Shown: positions 22,101 to 33,472, numbered from the stretch's first letter. The stretch: DNA of 64,000 bases from Xiphias gladius (GCF_016859285.1 NC_053416.1:17068501-17132500), one strand, 5' to 3'. Made by a program: numbers and translations. The notes: generated from the sequence alone by a model not told the origin.

Positions 22101-24784
22101 GAATATAACATTGGGACTTGCAATTATGATGCAAGCTCCCATGTCCAGCTCAACAACAAAAGAAGAATGTTACTGTCTGCACATGTACATTTTCTTTCCT
22201 TTTCTGTCACAGTAGTAATCACAAAACAAAAAGTCAGAGCAAGAGTGACCCCCACATAAACTGGGGACAGTACAGCAAAAGATGTACTTTAAAATATGTA
22301 ATTTCTAAAACACACTGTCACAGATGGTGGCTCAATTTGACCCCTGACATCTATGAGATTCACACTAACTTACACTTTTCTCATACATGAGAATATGATT
22401 AAACTCCAATATGTTGATAAAGATCTTTTCTCTTTCGATTTTATTAGTCATCTCCTGTGCAACAATAGAAAAACCATTACCTGTAGGGAATCATCTTGCT
22501 GAGTCTCAGATGCAGCAACTGTGCAGCTCACATCTTGTGCAGCATTAACTGATCTGTGTGAAAGCTGTTCAGAAAAGAATAAAAAAGGTTTTGACCCACA
22601 ACAGATACACAAATAACATAAGTCACAGACCAGCTTTAATTTACGTCAAGGCTCGCCAAGCAAATCCAGACTGAGTGAAACCCATTTTGTTAAAGAAATT
22701 CATGGTTAATGGCACATTTCTTCTAAATTTTCTTCTACAATCTACTTGCCATGAGGGTGGACTCTAAAGTCAATTCCAGGGTCTTTACACTGATTTTATC
22801 CATGCATGACACACTGTTCCATGATGCATTTCCTTTTGCTGCAAAATCAATTATTTCAGTGCACTTTGCTGATTTTAGGTGCAGGGCTAATGCTTGTCAG
22901 TGAGCAAGGTTCACTCCTGGGTCCATTCCAGTATCAGTTCAGTATTGTGTTGCAGTTATAGTAGATCTTATGCAACTCTCATTAGCAAATGTAATATAAA
23001 AATTTCGGTTGTAACTGTCTGTGGGAAGGGCAGGCTGAGAGAGAAAGACTAGATAATTAATTTCCATTTTCCTATCTCTCTAGAAGGCTGCACCAGCTAA
23101 CCAACAAAAGAGGCAGACATCATGGCAAATGGTTGAATATTTGCAGTCTATGACTCATTACTGAACTGCTGTATTAATGTTTTCATGGAAGGTACCTATA
23201 TCTTAAGTTGAAGTCACTTAAGGTAGGTGCATATTCAAGGGATAACTACTTTAAAAACAGCAGTCCCTTTTAGATAGTCAAACACTTAATGTTAGAACGG
23301 TGTATTTTATTAGTAGGATTCAGTTCCAATAGTCATTGGTATGTGAATCTGGTAAAATACCCAGATTACTTAAGGACCAAGTCTGACAAAACTTGCTCTT
23401 TTTTAACTAGCAAAGAACAAACTACTAGACAAACAGATAGTCATTTTGCTAAACAGCAAACTCTAACAAACAGATATAATCTATCTGACAAAATAATTAA
23501 TAACAAACTACCTAAACAGATTCTATAAAGGTTTTTAAAGGGTTCCAATATGATAATATTTAACTGAACTCCAACCCTAGCTACCTCCACTGCATTTTCA
23601 AACCTTTATGACTTTCAAACTAATGCTGGAATAATCATTCCAATAGCAACTCAGCACAGCATATACTGGCTTGTTTCAACAGTGCCTGGGTTTAGATAAA
23701 CATACCTTAGGCGAAGGAATGACAAACTTTGCAGGTGACCTAAAAAAACACATAGGGGTAAGGTTCAAAAAAGCAATGAAAGTCAATTTTTAAAATACAT
23801 CATCCTAAAGCAAACGTAATATAAAACCAAAGTTATATTAGATTAATGTCCCCCCAAGGAGTTTACATTAATATGTGAGTTATAACTCTTTTACCCCAAA
23901 TAAAAATACAGACTTTCAAACCTGTGATGTCATTAAAAAAAACTTTCCGGATGATTTTGCTAACAAATACTTAATTCTGATAGAAAGACACAGACAATGA
24001 TAGTATTCGATTCAGTAATGTTCCGGATGATTAATGATTAATACCTTGCATGTCAAATTATAATGATACTTCTAGGGTTGCCTCCATCATTTATATTTAC
24101 TTTGAGAAATATTCTGCCAGTTTCTTGCCATAATGTAAGACAGACATAAAATCCAACAGGCAGTTTAATCTTGGTGTAATTCTCTTACATCAATCCATCA
24201 CAAACTGGTTGTATTTCCTAACATTACTCTGTAAATTGCAACATTAAACTGGTTAATCCGGACTTCAGCCGTTTTACTCACCAGCCAAAACCCCCAAATC
24301 ACACCCTGACAGCCAGTAATATACTTTTGATGTAGCAACAAACAATGTATTTGAATGGAAACTGTCGATTTGCATCTTGGCTTCAGCTTTCAAAGGAACC
24401 AGTTCCTACAAACAATCCTTATCCTGCGATCCCGAGATCTCAGGAATAACATCATGTGACCTGTGTGTTGGGGCAGACTCTCCCTGCACTGTCAAACAGC
24501 TGGTGAACTTAAATACTGTGCGAAAGTAATTGAAAAATTGACTGAAGTTATTTGTACCTAACTTGTCTTTGAAGCAGCTGAGTTAACGTTACCTAAATGA
24601 ACATCTTTGCAAAATGAACGTTAACCAGTTAGCTGTCAATGCTAAGTTGGCTAGGTTCTTACAATTTATGGCACATAAGATAAAACAAGCAGAATGTGTT
24701 TCCTTACACTTTTGGAGATGGAGTAAAATTGACGTCCTCGGGAGCATCATAGAATTCCTCGGTGTCACTTGTATCTGACGCCAT
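16141..24784 (-). CDS. wdr44: wdr44 (WD repeat protein 44, rabphilin-11), 20 coding exons, 914 aa
   Basis: Exons in gene order: 24784-24708, 23739-23706, 22564-22481, 22058-21440, 20673-20525, 20393-20298, 20169-20033, 19535-19452, 19340-19234, 18631-18480, 18374-18236, 18129-18065, 17900-17784, 17673-17551, 17446-17255, 17128-17027, 16918-16803, 16687-16560, 16451-16317, 16229-16141. They sum to 2745 nt with consistent phases; human WDR44 is about 913 aa. Visible parts: a FFAT-like motif EFYDAPE at residues 10-16 (VAP binding at ER contacts in the family), [20 protein letters not shown] [10 protein letters not shown] followed by a proline-rich stretch at 232-251 (GRAF-type partner binding is known for WDR44), [65 protein letters not shown], then WD40 repeats from about 514 ([27 protein letters not shown] split by an exon join) to the end [11 protein letters not shown]. 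The middle region binds Rab11 in mammals. Nothing is broken. Exon 4 (619 nt) is the least conserved part. Confidence 0.95.
18632..19233 (-). other. wdr44: wdr44 intron with A-rich tract
   Basis: An intron of about 600 bases between the exons encoding KSVRDE and the following FHTDQDD. It holds a poly-A run at 19045-19064 and nothing else recognised. Confidence 0.7.
19045..19064. repeat. poly-A tract (poly-T on wdr44 sense strand)
   Basis: Twenty A in a wdr44 intron. Confidence 0.9.
19398..19409. repeat. G12 homopolymer
   Basis: Twelve G on the plus strand in a short wdr44 intron, so C12 in the transcript. Confidence 0.9.
19536..20032 (-). other. wdr44: wdr44 intron
   Basis: An intron of about 500 bases between the MRRTKEYI and NDAAQSDD exons. 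No other feature was recognised. Confidence 0.7.
20674..21439 (-). other. wdr44: wdr44 intron
   Basis: An intron of about 770 bases after the long proline-rich exon, with donor GAAG|gtagaa. No gene was recognised in it. Confidence 0.7.
22059..22480 (-). other. wdr44: wdr44 intron
   Basis: An intron of about 420 bases before the long exon that begins IIDSIIEES. Nothing else was recognised. Confidence 0.7.
22565..23705 (-). other. wdr44: wdr44 intron
   Basis: An intron of about 1.1 kb between two short exons (34 and 84 nt). It is AT-rich. A short open frame at 23289-23528 on the other strand has no homology that I recognise. Confidence 0.7.
23740..24707 (-). other. wdr44: wdr44 intron 1
   Basis: An intron of about 970 bases after the first coding exon, with donor GT|gtaagg. 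GTTAAC/TTAGC words cluster at its gene-start end (about 24590-24660). Confidence 0.7.
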
Positions 24785-25247
24785 GCTAACGTGAATTTAG
24801 CTCGCTAGCTACTCTAAGTTAGTCGCCAGGCAGCTGTCTAAAAGCCTAACCTGCGAATGACTCAAGTGTTGCACACATGCGCTAGTCTCTCTATATACTG
24901 CCTTCCCGATATTAATGTTATTATTTAAAAGGCTTAGCCCAGGCGTCGTCAAATAACCATTTTCCTGTCCAACGTCACGCCATAACGTTTAACTATGCTA
25001 GCCAATTGCTAGGCTAACAAATGTAATCTAGTCGCATGACTGGCCGCCACCTACTGCTGACTAGCTTCCCAACCTATTTTAAATGTCTCATTCACGGCTA
25101 AGTATCTTCCATGAAAGCAAAAGCTCAAACGCGCGGTTTTACAACAGGATACACTGAATCAGCTGTCAAGCCAACGGAGCCTTTGGACCGCGTCATACAC
25201 AAACCACTAACACAAAAAATACGTCTCAGCCAGCGACGTGAGTCGAA

Positions 25248-25256
25248 GGGCGGGGC
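25248..25256. promoter_or_regulatory. GC box (Sp1-type site) upstream of wdr44
   Basis: GGGCGGGGC lies about 465 bases upstream of the wdr44 start codon, in a locally CpG-rich stretch. The motif is seen directly; its use by wdr44 is inferred from position. Confidence 0.35.
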
Positions 25257-25852
25257 ACAGACGCCCTCTTCCTGTGCTTCACTGTTACGGCAGCAGGGGA
25301 TGGTTTCCCCTCCATACTGCCGCCTACTGGACTCATTGAACGGCGAGCAAGAGGATGGAGAAACCGGGGTTGGGCTGTCATGAGACATGGGATCCTGAGT
25401 GGGGAGTATCACTAGGGAGATTTTAATTACATCCAAAGAATGCAGTAGCCACAACATATTTTCAAAGGCTTGAAAAACACCATCCAAGCATCCAAGGAAA
25501 GCTAATCACTGAAATCCCTGCTGGATTTTTGAGGCAGATACCAATATAGATTTTTAACATGAGTACATAACATGAACAAATATTTTTGATAAGGATTCCT
25601 TAAATTTGGTTAATTAAGAAATGTAACCAAGATATGCAGGCCCATACCGACCACTTGAAATACAAACATGTCAGTGGTTTCTGTTGGGCAGTCTACTGTA
25701 TGTCTACTCTATATTCTTGTTATGTATCAGCTTATATACACACCAATGGCAATATGTCTGTGATGCACTAGAGCTGGCCAAAAATGTCCACGATGCTGAT
25801 TCAAAAGTCTGACTTTGTACGTGTAAACTAACATTCTAAATCAAATATCTCT

Positions 25853-25890
25853 CTATCTATCTATCTGTCTATGTATCTATCTACCTATCT
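25853..25890. repeat. (CTAT)n tetranucleotide microsatellite, imperfect
   Basis: CTAT units interrupted by CTGT, ATGT and CTAC variants in the wdr44-klhl13 spacer. Confidence 0.9.
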
Positions 25891-28288
25891 CTTCATTATT
25901 TATTTATATATTATCTTACCTTTGTAAGTCCACTCTTACTATTTACTGTGTACCTCAGAAACCTGCTGAATTACTGCCGTAGGTGCCCTTCCTTATTTAA
26001 AATGTTCTTCCTTGATTCTTCTTAGGCCCTGCACTGGTCACATAGCCTATCAACATTGATTTCACAGTTCAAACACTGCTTCCTTCCCTGCAATGCCCCA
26101 ATTCTTGATGTCAATCAAAGCTTCTCATATCTTCTACATTCAGTCTATTCTCTCCACAAGCACTTGCACACTAAATAAAGAAGGTGCTGAGTGTATCTTT
26201 GTAAACCAAGGGCCACTTACAGTGATACACAAAACAATTTTTAAAAAAGTGAAAACTATACAGAAATAACTGATTCTGGAAGGTGTGTGGGAATCTTTAA
26301 TTGTAAACTTTAACTATACTAGAAAATGCGATTACATGGTACTGTTATCAGTTGGATGTTTCGTTAAATCCCAAGTGCAACTCATGAAGTGAAAATAGGT
26401 TGGTAAAACATAGACATAAATGAGCAGCTGCAGGTCCCACTCACTCACACTTGATGTAAGCAGGCACTATGAAGAACTGTAAAGCAGTTCAGCAACATGA
26501 CCACTGAATTTTAGGTCTGTTTTTTTATTCAATCAAAGCACTCTTTGTTCCAGATCAGTGCCTCAGTTGAGTTTATAATGAGCTTGCAAATTAACTGATG
26601 ACTGAGCACCTCCAAAAGGTGGAGGTGGTAGAGGAGTGATTATTAAAAGGAGCCTCTGTGCATTTTAATGAATGCATACATTATTTTGTTTTGGTCATAT
26701 TGTAATTGGACACTGTAGTTGCATTAATGTTATCAAGCATTAGTTGAATATTGATTGCCATTCTTTGCAAGCCATTCGTCAAGCTATCAAAATTCAATAT
26801 CCCGTAACCACGTTTGAATGTTGGTAACTAAATCACAAACTCACTGTTTGCTCTGCATTCCTTCGTATAAAGTTTTGTAACCATATTCATTGCCAATGTA
26901 TAGGATTGTCTCTTCAGTTATCTTTCTTAATTTTTTTAAATTCAAAAGTAGATCTATTGAATAATAACAATAACAATATGTTTAGATGTAATGGGTGTCC
27001 CTGGTCCAAGGATCTTGAAATTTTAACATTAAACAACATTTTAATGTTAATATAGGCTATTATAAAACAGTTATTTATAAACTCTAAAACACTTTAGTCA
27101 TTGTTTTTGAATGTGTCCGGGATGAAACCCATAGGCTAGATACCTGAAAGATAACTCTTGAATTGGTGTATACAACCAGATGAAGTGCACATAAGGTCTT
27201 GCACATAAGTTTCCCATTCATTGTTTATGAAGCAGTGGTATTGCCAAAATTTATTTTAGCGTGGCTTTAATAATTTGAGAGCCTGTATGTCTAGTTAAGT
27301 GTATTGGGACATACAGTATGTAAACTCATCAAGCTGCTCATTTGGAGTGGAAGTCCCACCTGGTAAGATTACTGTGTCAGCTTTGCGCGGTTGAGAACAC
27401 AAACTGTCAGACACACCTGTCAAGTGTTCAGTCAATCATTTTATGTTAACAATGAATGATATGATACAGCTGTGTGAAATGGGCTTGCTTTTATTGATAG
27501 AACACACAGAGATTCATCACCTAACTCTGAAGCTCTATGTTGCTGTATAGCCTATTTTAGATGATTGTTTTTGTGCTACATTTATGTTTTCTTTTGTTGA
27601 TGAAGCTTCTGAGTGTGGAGACAAGGAGTGTGTTTGTGTGTGTGTCTCTGTGTTTGAGAGGACTAGAGCATAAAATTAAAGAACCTGCTTGGGCAAAACT
27701 GTACTTTATTAATGTCGTGCAAATAAAGTAAATGTGAACTTGAATTTGAAAAGGAGGAGATAATGACTTAAGTGTTGACACTTTTTGTGATAACACTAAG
27801 AATAGGGAAAAGGGAGTTATGATGCAAACAGTTACATTTAATGAATATCTTTGATGATTTAGATTATAAATTGAACTGTAAAAACAGATATATTCCATGT
27901 TTGAACAAGAATAGCATCTCATTGCCTCATCTAAAAAATTCCGCTTGCATCACCCTTATGGCATGTTCAAACATTCATACATCTGCTTTTGAGAAAATCG
28001 CCACACGTATAGCAACAGGGATTATTTTCTTTTTGCATTAACCACACAGTGTGTCCTTGTTACAGTCGCTTTTAGAACGAGCGATGTTCCCTGTAAATTC
28101 ATACTTGTAAAATGAACCTTCTAGATTACCTATAAACTAAAGCTAGGGCGTTTAAGAGGGCCCACCCTAAATTACCATAAATAATCGTTCAGAGCACAGC
28201 AATGCAGACATTTATTTCAGGCTACAAATTCTTCAAAGACAGAGGACTCTTCTGTAGAGCCACTTTATTTAGTAACGGAAGTTTTGAG

Positions 28289-28371
28289 CCAATGAGAAAA
28301 GACTGCCATACTCTTCCACCAATGGAAAGTTTTGATGCTCCAGTTCTCCTAGTAAGCGACAATCGCATTGG
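28289..28371. promoter_or_regulatory. klhl13: cluster of three CCAAT boxes, probable klhl13 core promoter
   Basis: CCAAT occurs at 28289-28293 and 28319-28323 on the plus strand and in reverse (ATTGG) at 28367-28371. They lie 92 to 174 bases before a donor-like site (GAAG|gtatga) at 28463/28464. NF-Y sites near -60 to -100 are typical of housekeeping promoters. Assignment to klhl13 is by position and orientation. Confidence 0.5.
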
Positions 28372-28463
28372 ATAAAACAAGGAACGAGGCTCCAGTGGTA
28401 TAAGTGGATTTGGGGCTTGGAAGGAAAACAAGGACGCCAGTTAACGTTGTCTCGTTGTTGAAG
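28372..28463 (+). other. klhl13: candidate non-coding first exon of klhl13 (5' end approximate)
   Basis: The sequence after the CCAAT cluster ends in a good donor, GAAG|gtatga, at 28463. It has no start codon that leads into the kelch protein, so it would be 5' UTR and could splice to the exon at 30151. The left border is a guess. Confidence 0.4.
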
Positions 28464-30150
28464 GTATGAAATCTGTTGTTTTTTTCTTAAAGTTCACAGT
28501 ATGTATTTAAGATACATTGAGTAATTGGGATATCATACATAGTATATTAAGCTCAACAAATAGCAGGTTGACAGTAAGTCACAGTCATTTGTTGTTGGTG
28601 GCAAACAAACCAACCAACCAACCAGACTAACTAATAACTAACCCAACTAACTCCTGTTAAGACGCCGAGCTATTACGCTGTCATTAGTTGAGATAACGTA
28701 GCAAGCGGATGAAGGTTAACTGTAACCAACTTGACTGATACATAGTCGACTGTCCTGATATAACGTTATTTCAAGCTAGGCAATGTTAACGTTAAAGGGT
28801 TAGCTTAGCTAGTTAGCTTTAGCCTGTTCCCACTGGAGATGTAACGACAATGTTGAGGCAACATGGCCAGAAAATGAGCAAAGCTCCGGTTTTACAGCGT
28901 TGCCTCTTTTGACAATACAATTGTGTAGTCCGGCTAACAAACACTAACATTTTAAATGATGACAGCCTAAAGCCTTTGCTAGCAAGTCAGCTACCTCGCC
29001 GTGGAAATAGTTTCTTCCTACATGTCACATTTAGCTTTTAAACTAACCTCCCCGGCTTGTCTGTCTAAGAGCTACAGCACTTTGCAGACGGAAACTGTCA
29101 ACTACATCAGTTTCGTGTCACTAAAATCATGTCAAGTCACGTTTAACATGTTATAACAACGGACCGAACAGTAACTTTTAAAGAAACTTTACTTGATCCA
29201 AACTGACGTTTGTACCTGATAACATTCTTAAAAAAATAGTTTTGTACACAATGTTAGCTGAATTTCAAAATACGAGGATAGTTGTTCTGTGAAGTAACAC
29301 ACCCTACAGATATATTAAGCTTCCATTAGCCTAGTTCGTTATAAACCAACAAGTTATAGAAATATGATGCAATTGTCACATTTCAGCAGGGGATGGGGGT
29401 GTCAAGAAACACCCATCCACTGGCCATCAACTTCTGTAGGACAATATACATCTAAAATAACCATGAAAGCAAATATATTCACATTATCCTACTCTCATAA
29501 GTAACAGGGCCAAAGACTGTAAATGTAAGAAAAATCTTGAGTCATAAACAGGAGTTTAGTCTTTGAAACATACGAATATTTTCTTTCAGGATAAACTTGA
29601 AAGCAAAGTTTTGATAATTACTTAGTCTTGTTTAGTCAGACAATTTTGAAACTTTTTAACTTATAGTAGGTATTTCTGTTCTGTTGTCATCTCTGTTGCA
29701 GAAAATAAGCATTTACATGTGTAGGAAATTTTTTAAAACTGTGTGGAACTGGAGAGCAGTGTTACTTGTGATCTGTAGTACAGTAAAAAATTGTTCTCAT
29801 TTTGTTTTCCATGTATCTTTTGGCTATAGAGCACCAGATTCAGAAAACTTACATGCATGACTAATTGTAAGGAGTAGGTTTTTTAATTACAACATTGAGG
29901 TATGGTCACTGTTAGGCAATAAATTGTATCTAAAATAGTGTGCAGACTGGAAAAACATAAATGTGCAGACTGGAAAACATAAAAAGTGAGTATTGTTAAA
30001 AGCGCAGATGTCAGTCTGACTTGCAAATCCTGAGAAATAACTACATATAACAGCTTTATCTTGGGGGTTTTTTTGGCTGAGATTGAATGTATGTTTTTTG
30101 GAAGAAAGACTTAGTACAAATGTTGAAAGTATCATGTTTCTGTTTTTTAG
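28464..30150 (+). other. klhl13: probable klhl13 5' intron
   Basis: It begins with a donor-like gtatga and ends with the acceptor tgttttttag at 30150. The first 550 bases are rich in TTAGC/CTAAC words. A 22-23 base unit is duplicated in tandem at 29939-29983. No other gene was seen. Confidence 0.4.
29939..29983. repeat. short tandem duplication, two copies of a 22-23 base unit
   Basis: TGTGCAGACTGGAAAA(A)CATAAA is present twice, end to end, with one base of length difference. Confidence 0.85.
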
Positions 30151-30169
30151 GTGTGGTTTTGGTGAGGGT

Positions 30170-30222
30170 ATGGAGCACCCTGTACACAGAGGGGAGACGA
30201 TGCCCATCGGACTGCATGACAG
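30170..30222 (+). CDS. klhl13: klhl13 alternative first coding exon (17 codons + 2 nt)
   Basis: An exon from 30151 (after tgttttttag) to 30222 (CATGACAG|gtaatg) carries an ATG at 30170 with G at -3 and G at +4. It encodes MEHPVHRGETMPIGLHD plus two bases. This phase-2 end is the one required to join the shared exon at 49626 and read into SLVEDDD. The 37202 exon also ends in phase 2, so the two are interchangeable starts, giving proteins of 640 and 655 residues. Mammalian KLHL13 is known to use alternative first exons. The exon is short, so splice signals, phase and start context are the whole case; cDNA would settle it. Confidence 0.6.
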
Positions 30223-30411
30223 GTAATGTGCAATGTCTCATATTCCATTATTTTGTTAGCCACTCTGAATATGTGTATTGATTCACTGCAACTGATTTTG
30301 TTTTCATTGTTCTCACCATTAATTGCAATCAGGTAAAATTACTTATTTAAAAAAAGCAACGTTTGCTCACAGGATTGATGGTTAACGATTCTTAAACTGC
30401 ATATACTGCAG

Positions 30412-30549
30412 CAGTATTCAGTCCTGGTATCAGTCCCGGCTAGGAAGTAGCTTCCACTTGGAATCAGAGGTGTTAATCAGGTAATCCCTGATTGGATTGT
30501 AAGAAAAAAAAAGAAGGGCTGTGGTGCTCATGATCAGGATTGAGAACTG
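30412..30549. mobile_element. hAT-like miniature element (MITE), about 138 bp
   Basis: The ends are inverted repeats: CAGTATTCAGTCCTGGTATC at the left and, read in reverse complement, CAGTTCTCAATCCTGATCAT at the right. Counting three further matching bases outside each end, 14 of the 17 outermost positions agree. The CAGTNNTTC-type terminus is typical of hAT families. The 8-bp flanks do not match, so any target-site duplication has decayed. It has no coding capacity. Confidence 0.5.
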
Positions 30550-32506
30550 CTGCTAAGAGTCTTACCGGGTTGTCACTTAATGACTTGAAAGATATTACAG
30601 TGTTTCTGTTACAGTCACATTTACCTTTGGCAGTCTTCCACACCTGGATGGGCTGTGCATGATGATGTCTAATTTGTTGTTATTTGCAAGCAGTCTTGGT
30701 ATACAAAGACTGAAATAGGGGTTTTCAATGGCAAACAAGCAAATCTCTTTATGAGCTGACCCCCTGTCTCTGCCGGTTAGAGTCAAATGAGCGACAAACC
30801 CTTTGCATAACAAAAATCATGGTGGATCATGTATTTCGTTCTTAAGTGCTGACAGAATATCAGTGAACAACGCAAAGTAAGTGAATAGTATAAACAGATG
30901 AAGATTACTACCTGCGTTTGACACATGACACGATGGCCACTGAATTGAGTTCTATAGTCATCTTAGTTGCTTGTCTCCCTTTACAGCACTGACTTGTTCT
31001 AAAGTTGCTTGTGTATAGACATCAAAATACCTTATAACCTGATAAAAAAGACATTCATATGGATGTTTTTATAAAGTTGGAGCTTTTTGCAGCTTTACAC
31101 ATGGCTATCTTTACCTGATATGCTGCCTATGACTTCCAGTATGAGAAAAAATGACAGATAGGGTGACGCATTTTTCTTGTTTTCAAGTTTTTCTTCACTT
31201 TGCCACGGAGGAATATTAGTTTGACTGTGAGAGTGCTACAGAAGAGCTGAGAGAAGGTCAAATGGAGAATCTACAGAAACTGGTTTGATTATGTAATTGT
31301 AGTTCTCTAATTAGCATGTATGTGTATTTCACATCTAATGTGTGACCTCAACAGAAACTCTTATTTCTCCATGTCAGCCATAACTGGGCACACCCAAGTG
31401 CATGAATGTCAGGAAGAAATATGCTCGGGCTTAATTTGGAAACCTTCACTGTGCTCCTTGTAGAAATTCCCTAATTCTGGGACTCAACTGTCTCTGATGT
31501 GTTGATGTGTTTATGTTACGCTAGTTATTCTGCAATACCAAATGAGGTAGAATATGTTAGTTCTAACTCTTGGAACAGTGCTCAGTTGTTGTTGTTTTTT
31601 TTGTTTTTTTGTTTTGTTTTTTTGTTGTTTTTTGGCATCAGTGACAAATGAAGACAAAACTTGGAAGATGATGGAAGAGTCTGTCTCACATTATGTCAGT
31701 ACTGTAGATCACGTGTGAAAAGAGGTGTTTTTAGAGACATTTTTCTGGATCTTTAAGTTAAATGGCTGTATAATACCCTTACTGACAGGAATGGGAGGAG
31801 CTGTGAAAAAATCAAGTATGCCTACTACTGTGGCCTACACGCTCTCTGCCAGCTTTTTAATCACTATCACTGCACCCATTGTATCATATTTACTGGTAAT
31901 CCATGACTTATGCAGGTTGACAAATTAATTTGTTGTTGTACAGTTGTGGTTGAGGTTTGCATGAACGACAACGAGTGATGTAAGAGATGGCCATTATGTT
32001 TTCAGCTATGTCGTTCATCAAACAGCTGTCAGCTAGTCAAAGCCCAGCCTGCTGGAGGAGGTATTGAGTGTAGAAGAGTGTGTGAATTTCACACATTTTG
32101 GCTTCTTACTGTAGGCAGTGCCAGTTGGTTTCACGCAGATTCATCTTGAAATTAGACCTGCATGTTGAAATCAATCTATTAATGGAGGACTGTCTGACTG
32201 TCTCACCTTTTGTTTTTTTTTTAATTTTTCTTTTTTTTTCTGGATAACTGCTCATCCGATAGACTTCAAACGTGACGTATGTATTGTTGAGTACCAAAGG
32301 AAGTGCAGCATCAGTTTTGGATGAGCGGTTCTTTAAAAAAATAAAAAGAGAAAAATTAAACAACAGTCGATTAGGACTGCGGCGATGCATCCACGTAACT
32401 GATGTAATCGATTACGACAACAGGGCATCACAAAGATGGCTGGGCCTGGTCAAAGCGTGGATTCCCCAGAAAACAAGCTGCAACCACCAAACCTTGCACG
32501 GGATCA

Positions 32507-32614
32507 TCTCAAGTGTGGGAGTATTTTAGACAGAGACTCAAGCTCTGCAAATTGGAAATGGCTTATCACAGCAGTAGAACTGCAATGCATGGACACTTGA
32601 GGCGAAAGCATCCC
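32507..32614 (+). pseudogene. BED-type zinc finger fragment of a hAT/ZBED transposase (decayed)
   Basis: Translating 32507-32614 gives 36 codons without a stop: [20 protein letters not shown] then [16 protein letters not shown]. This is the W..YF...C..A.H.....M..HL..KHP pattern of BED fingers from hAT-like transposases and ZBED genes. The normal C-x2-C pair is reduced to one Cys by an apparent small deletion, and no transposase catalytic region follows. An ATG in another frame at about 32436 leads into the finger only through a frameshift. I read it as an old fragment in a klhl13 intron. Confidence 0.6.
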
Positions 32615-33050
32615 AGAGCGCTTTGTTTAAGACACAGCAACATCAGGACAGCACCGCTTTGTTTGCTTTTTATCTCTATCCAAGCATGATTTATTAGGTT
32701 TATTAATTTATGCACAGCTGCTGTTATGGTAATGTAACGTTAAACCATGCATCATCTAACATTGTTATTTAGCCGTTGTATATTTTCTGTTTCCTTTAAC
32801 GGCCATGTATGAGTGAGTACATGGCTTAAACTAACATTACAGGCTGTTGTTACAGAGTGTAAATTATTTCAGATATTATACTTACTGATCCAAAAATTGC
32901 CAGTGATATTCTTAACTGCATATTACTCCAGTAATGAATTAAATCCTTGTCATACCCAATTTTTGGTTTTAAGTCAAGTTCTTCAGTAAAAATACTGATT
33001 CTTTAGTTCAGGGAAATGGTAACAGTGACACACAGTGATTAAATTAATCT

Positions 33051-33332
33051 ACATTCACTTGCCCATTTGAACACCTAGATAAAACAAATGCAGTATAATA
33101 CAACAGCCCTGCAATAAATCCTCCCTCTCAGTAAACCCAGCACAGTTCAACAGCACCACAAATGACAGCCTCCACAATGACCATCAAAATAAATCAACAT
33201 CTTCTTAAACAGATTCAATAAAAACTGAACATTATAATCCTCATGAAGGGAGGATTTATTATAGGCCTATTTGTTTTATACTGCATAAGTGTTGTCTAGG
33301 TGTACTTAATAAATTGGCAAGTGAGTGTATGT
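33051..33332. mobile_element. foldback/MITE-type DNA element with inverted repeats of about 75-85 bp
   Basis: The left arm (33051-33126) and the right arm (33247-33332) are imperfect reverse complements. A perfect 14-base core, AATAAATCCTCCCT, is at 33113-33126 and its complement at 33247-33260. Further matches are CACTTGCC, ACACCTAGA and ATGCAGTATAA. The outer end of the right arm, in reverse complement, reads CACTTGCCAATTTATTAAGT and then ACACCT. This resembles a widespread teleost DNA repeat whose end reads CACTGGCCACTTTATTAGG. The 120-base centre is non-coding. Confidence 0.75.
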
Positions 33333-33397
33333 GTGGCAGCAGTCCTTTTGATTTTGTGGTCCAGTATTTTCTGATCAGGTATCTGACAAATAGGGTC

Positions 33398-33442
<45 letters not shown>

Positions 33443-33472
33443 TTTTTTTTTGTTTGTTTGTTTGTTTGTTTT
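33398..33472. repeat. compound microsatellite (TAT)n then (TTTG)n
   Basis: About 14 TAT units at 33398-33439 are followed by a T run and five TTTG units to 33472. Confidence 0.95.

Larger units (their letters stand above)
24785..28150. other. wdr44 5' UTR/promoter and wdr44-klhl13 spacer
   Basis: The first part (24785-25300) is CpG-richer, has GCTAA/TTAGC words and should carry the wdr44 5' UTR and promoter. From about 25400 to 28150 the sequence is AT-rich spacer with a (CTAT)n run and no exon that I recognise. Overlapping open frames on both strands at 25111-25487 fall in the promoter-proximal sequence and match nothing. Confidence 0.6.

Noticed and set aside
25111..25487. Overlapping open frames on both strands upstream of wdr44
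   Set aside because: They are in CpG-rich promoter sequence, which is stop-poor; no homology on either strand.
30595..30813. 72-residue minus-strand open frame
   Set aside because: No family recognised; possibly repeat-derived, but I could not support that from the sequence.
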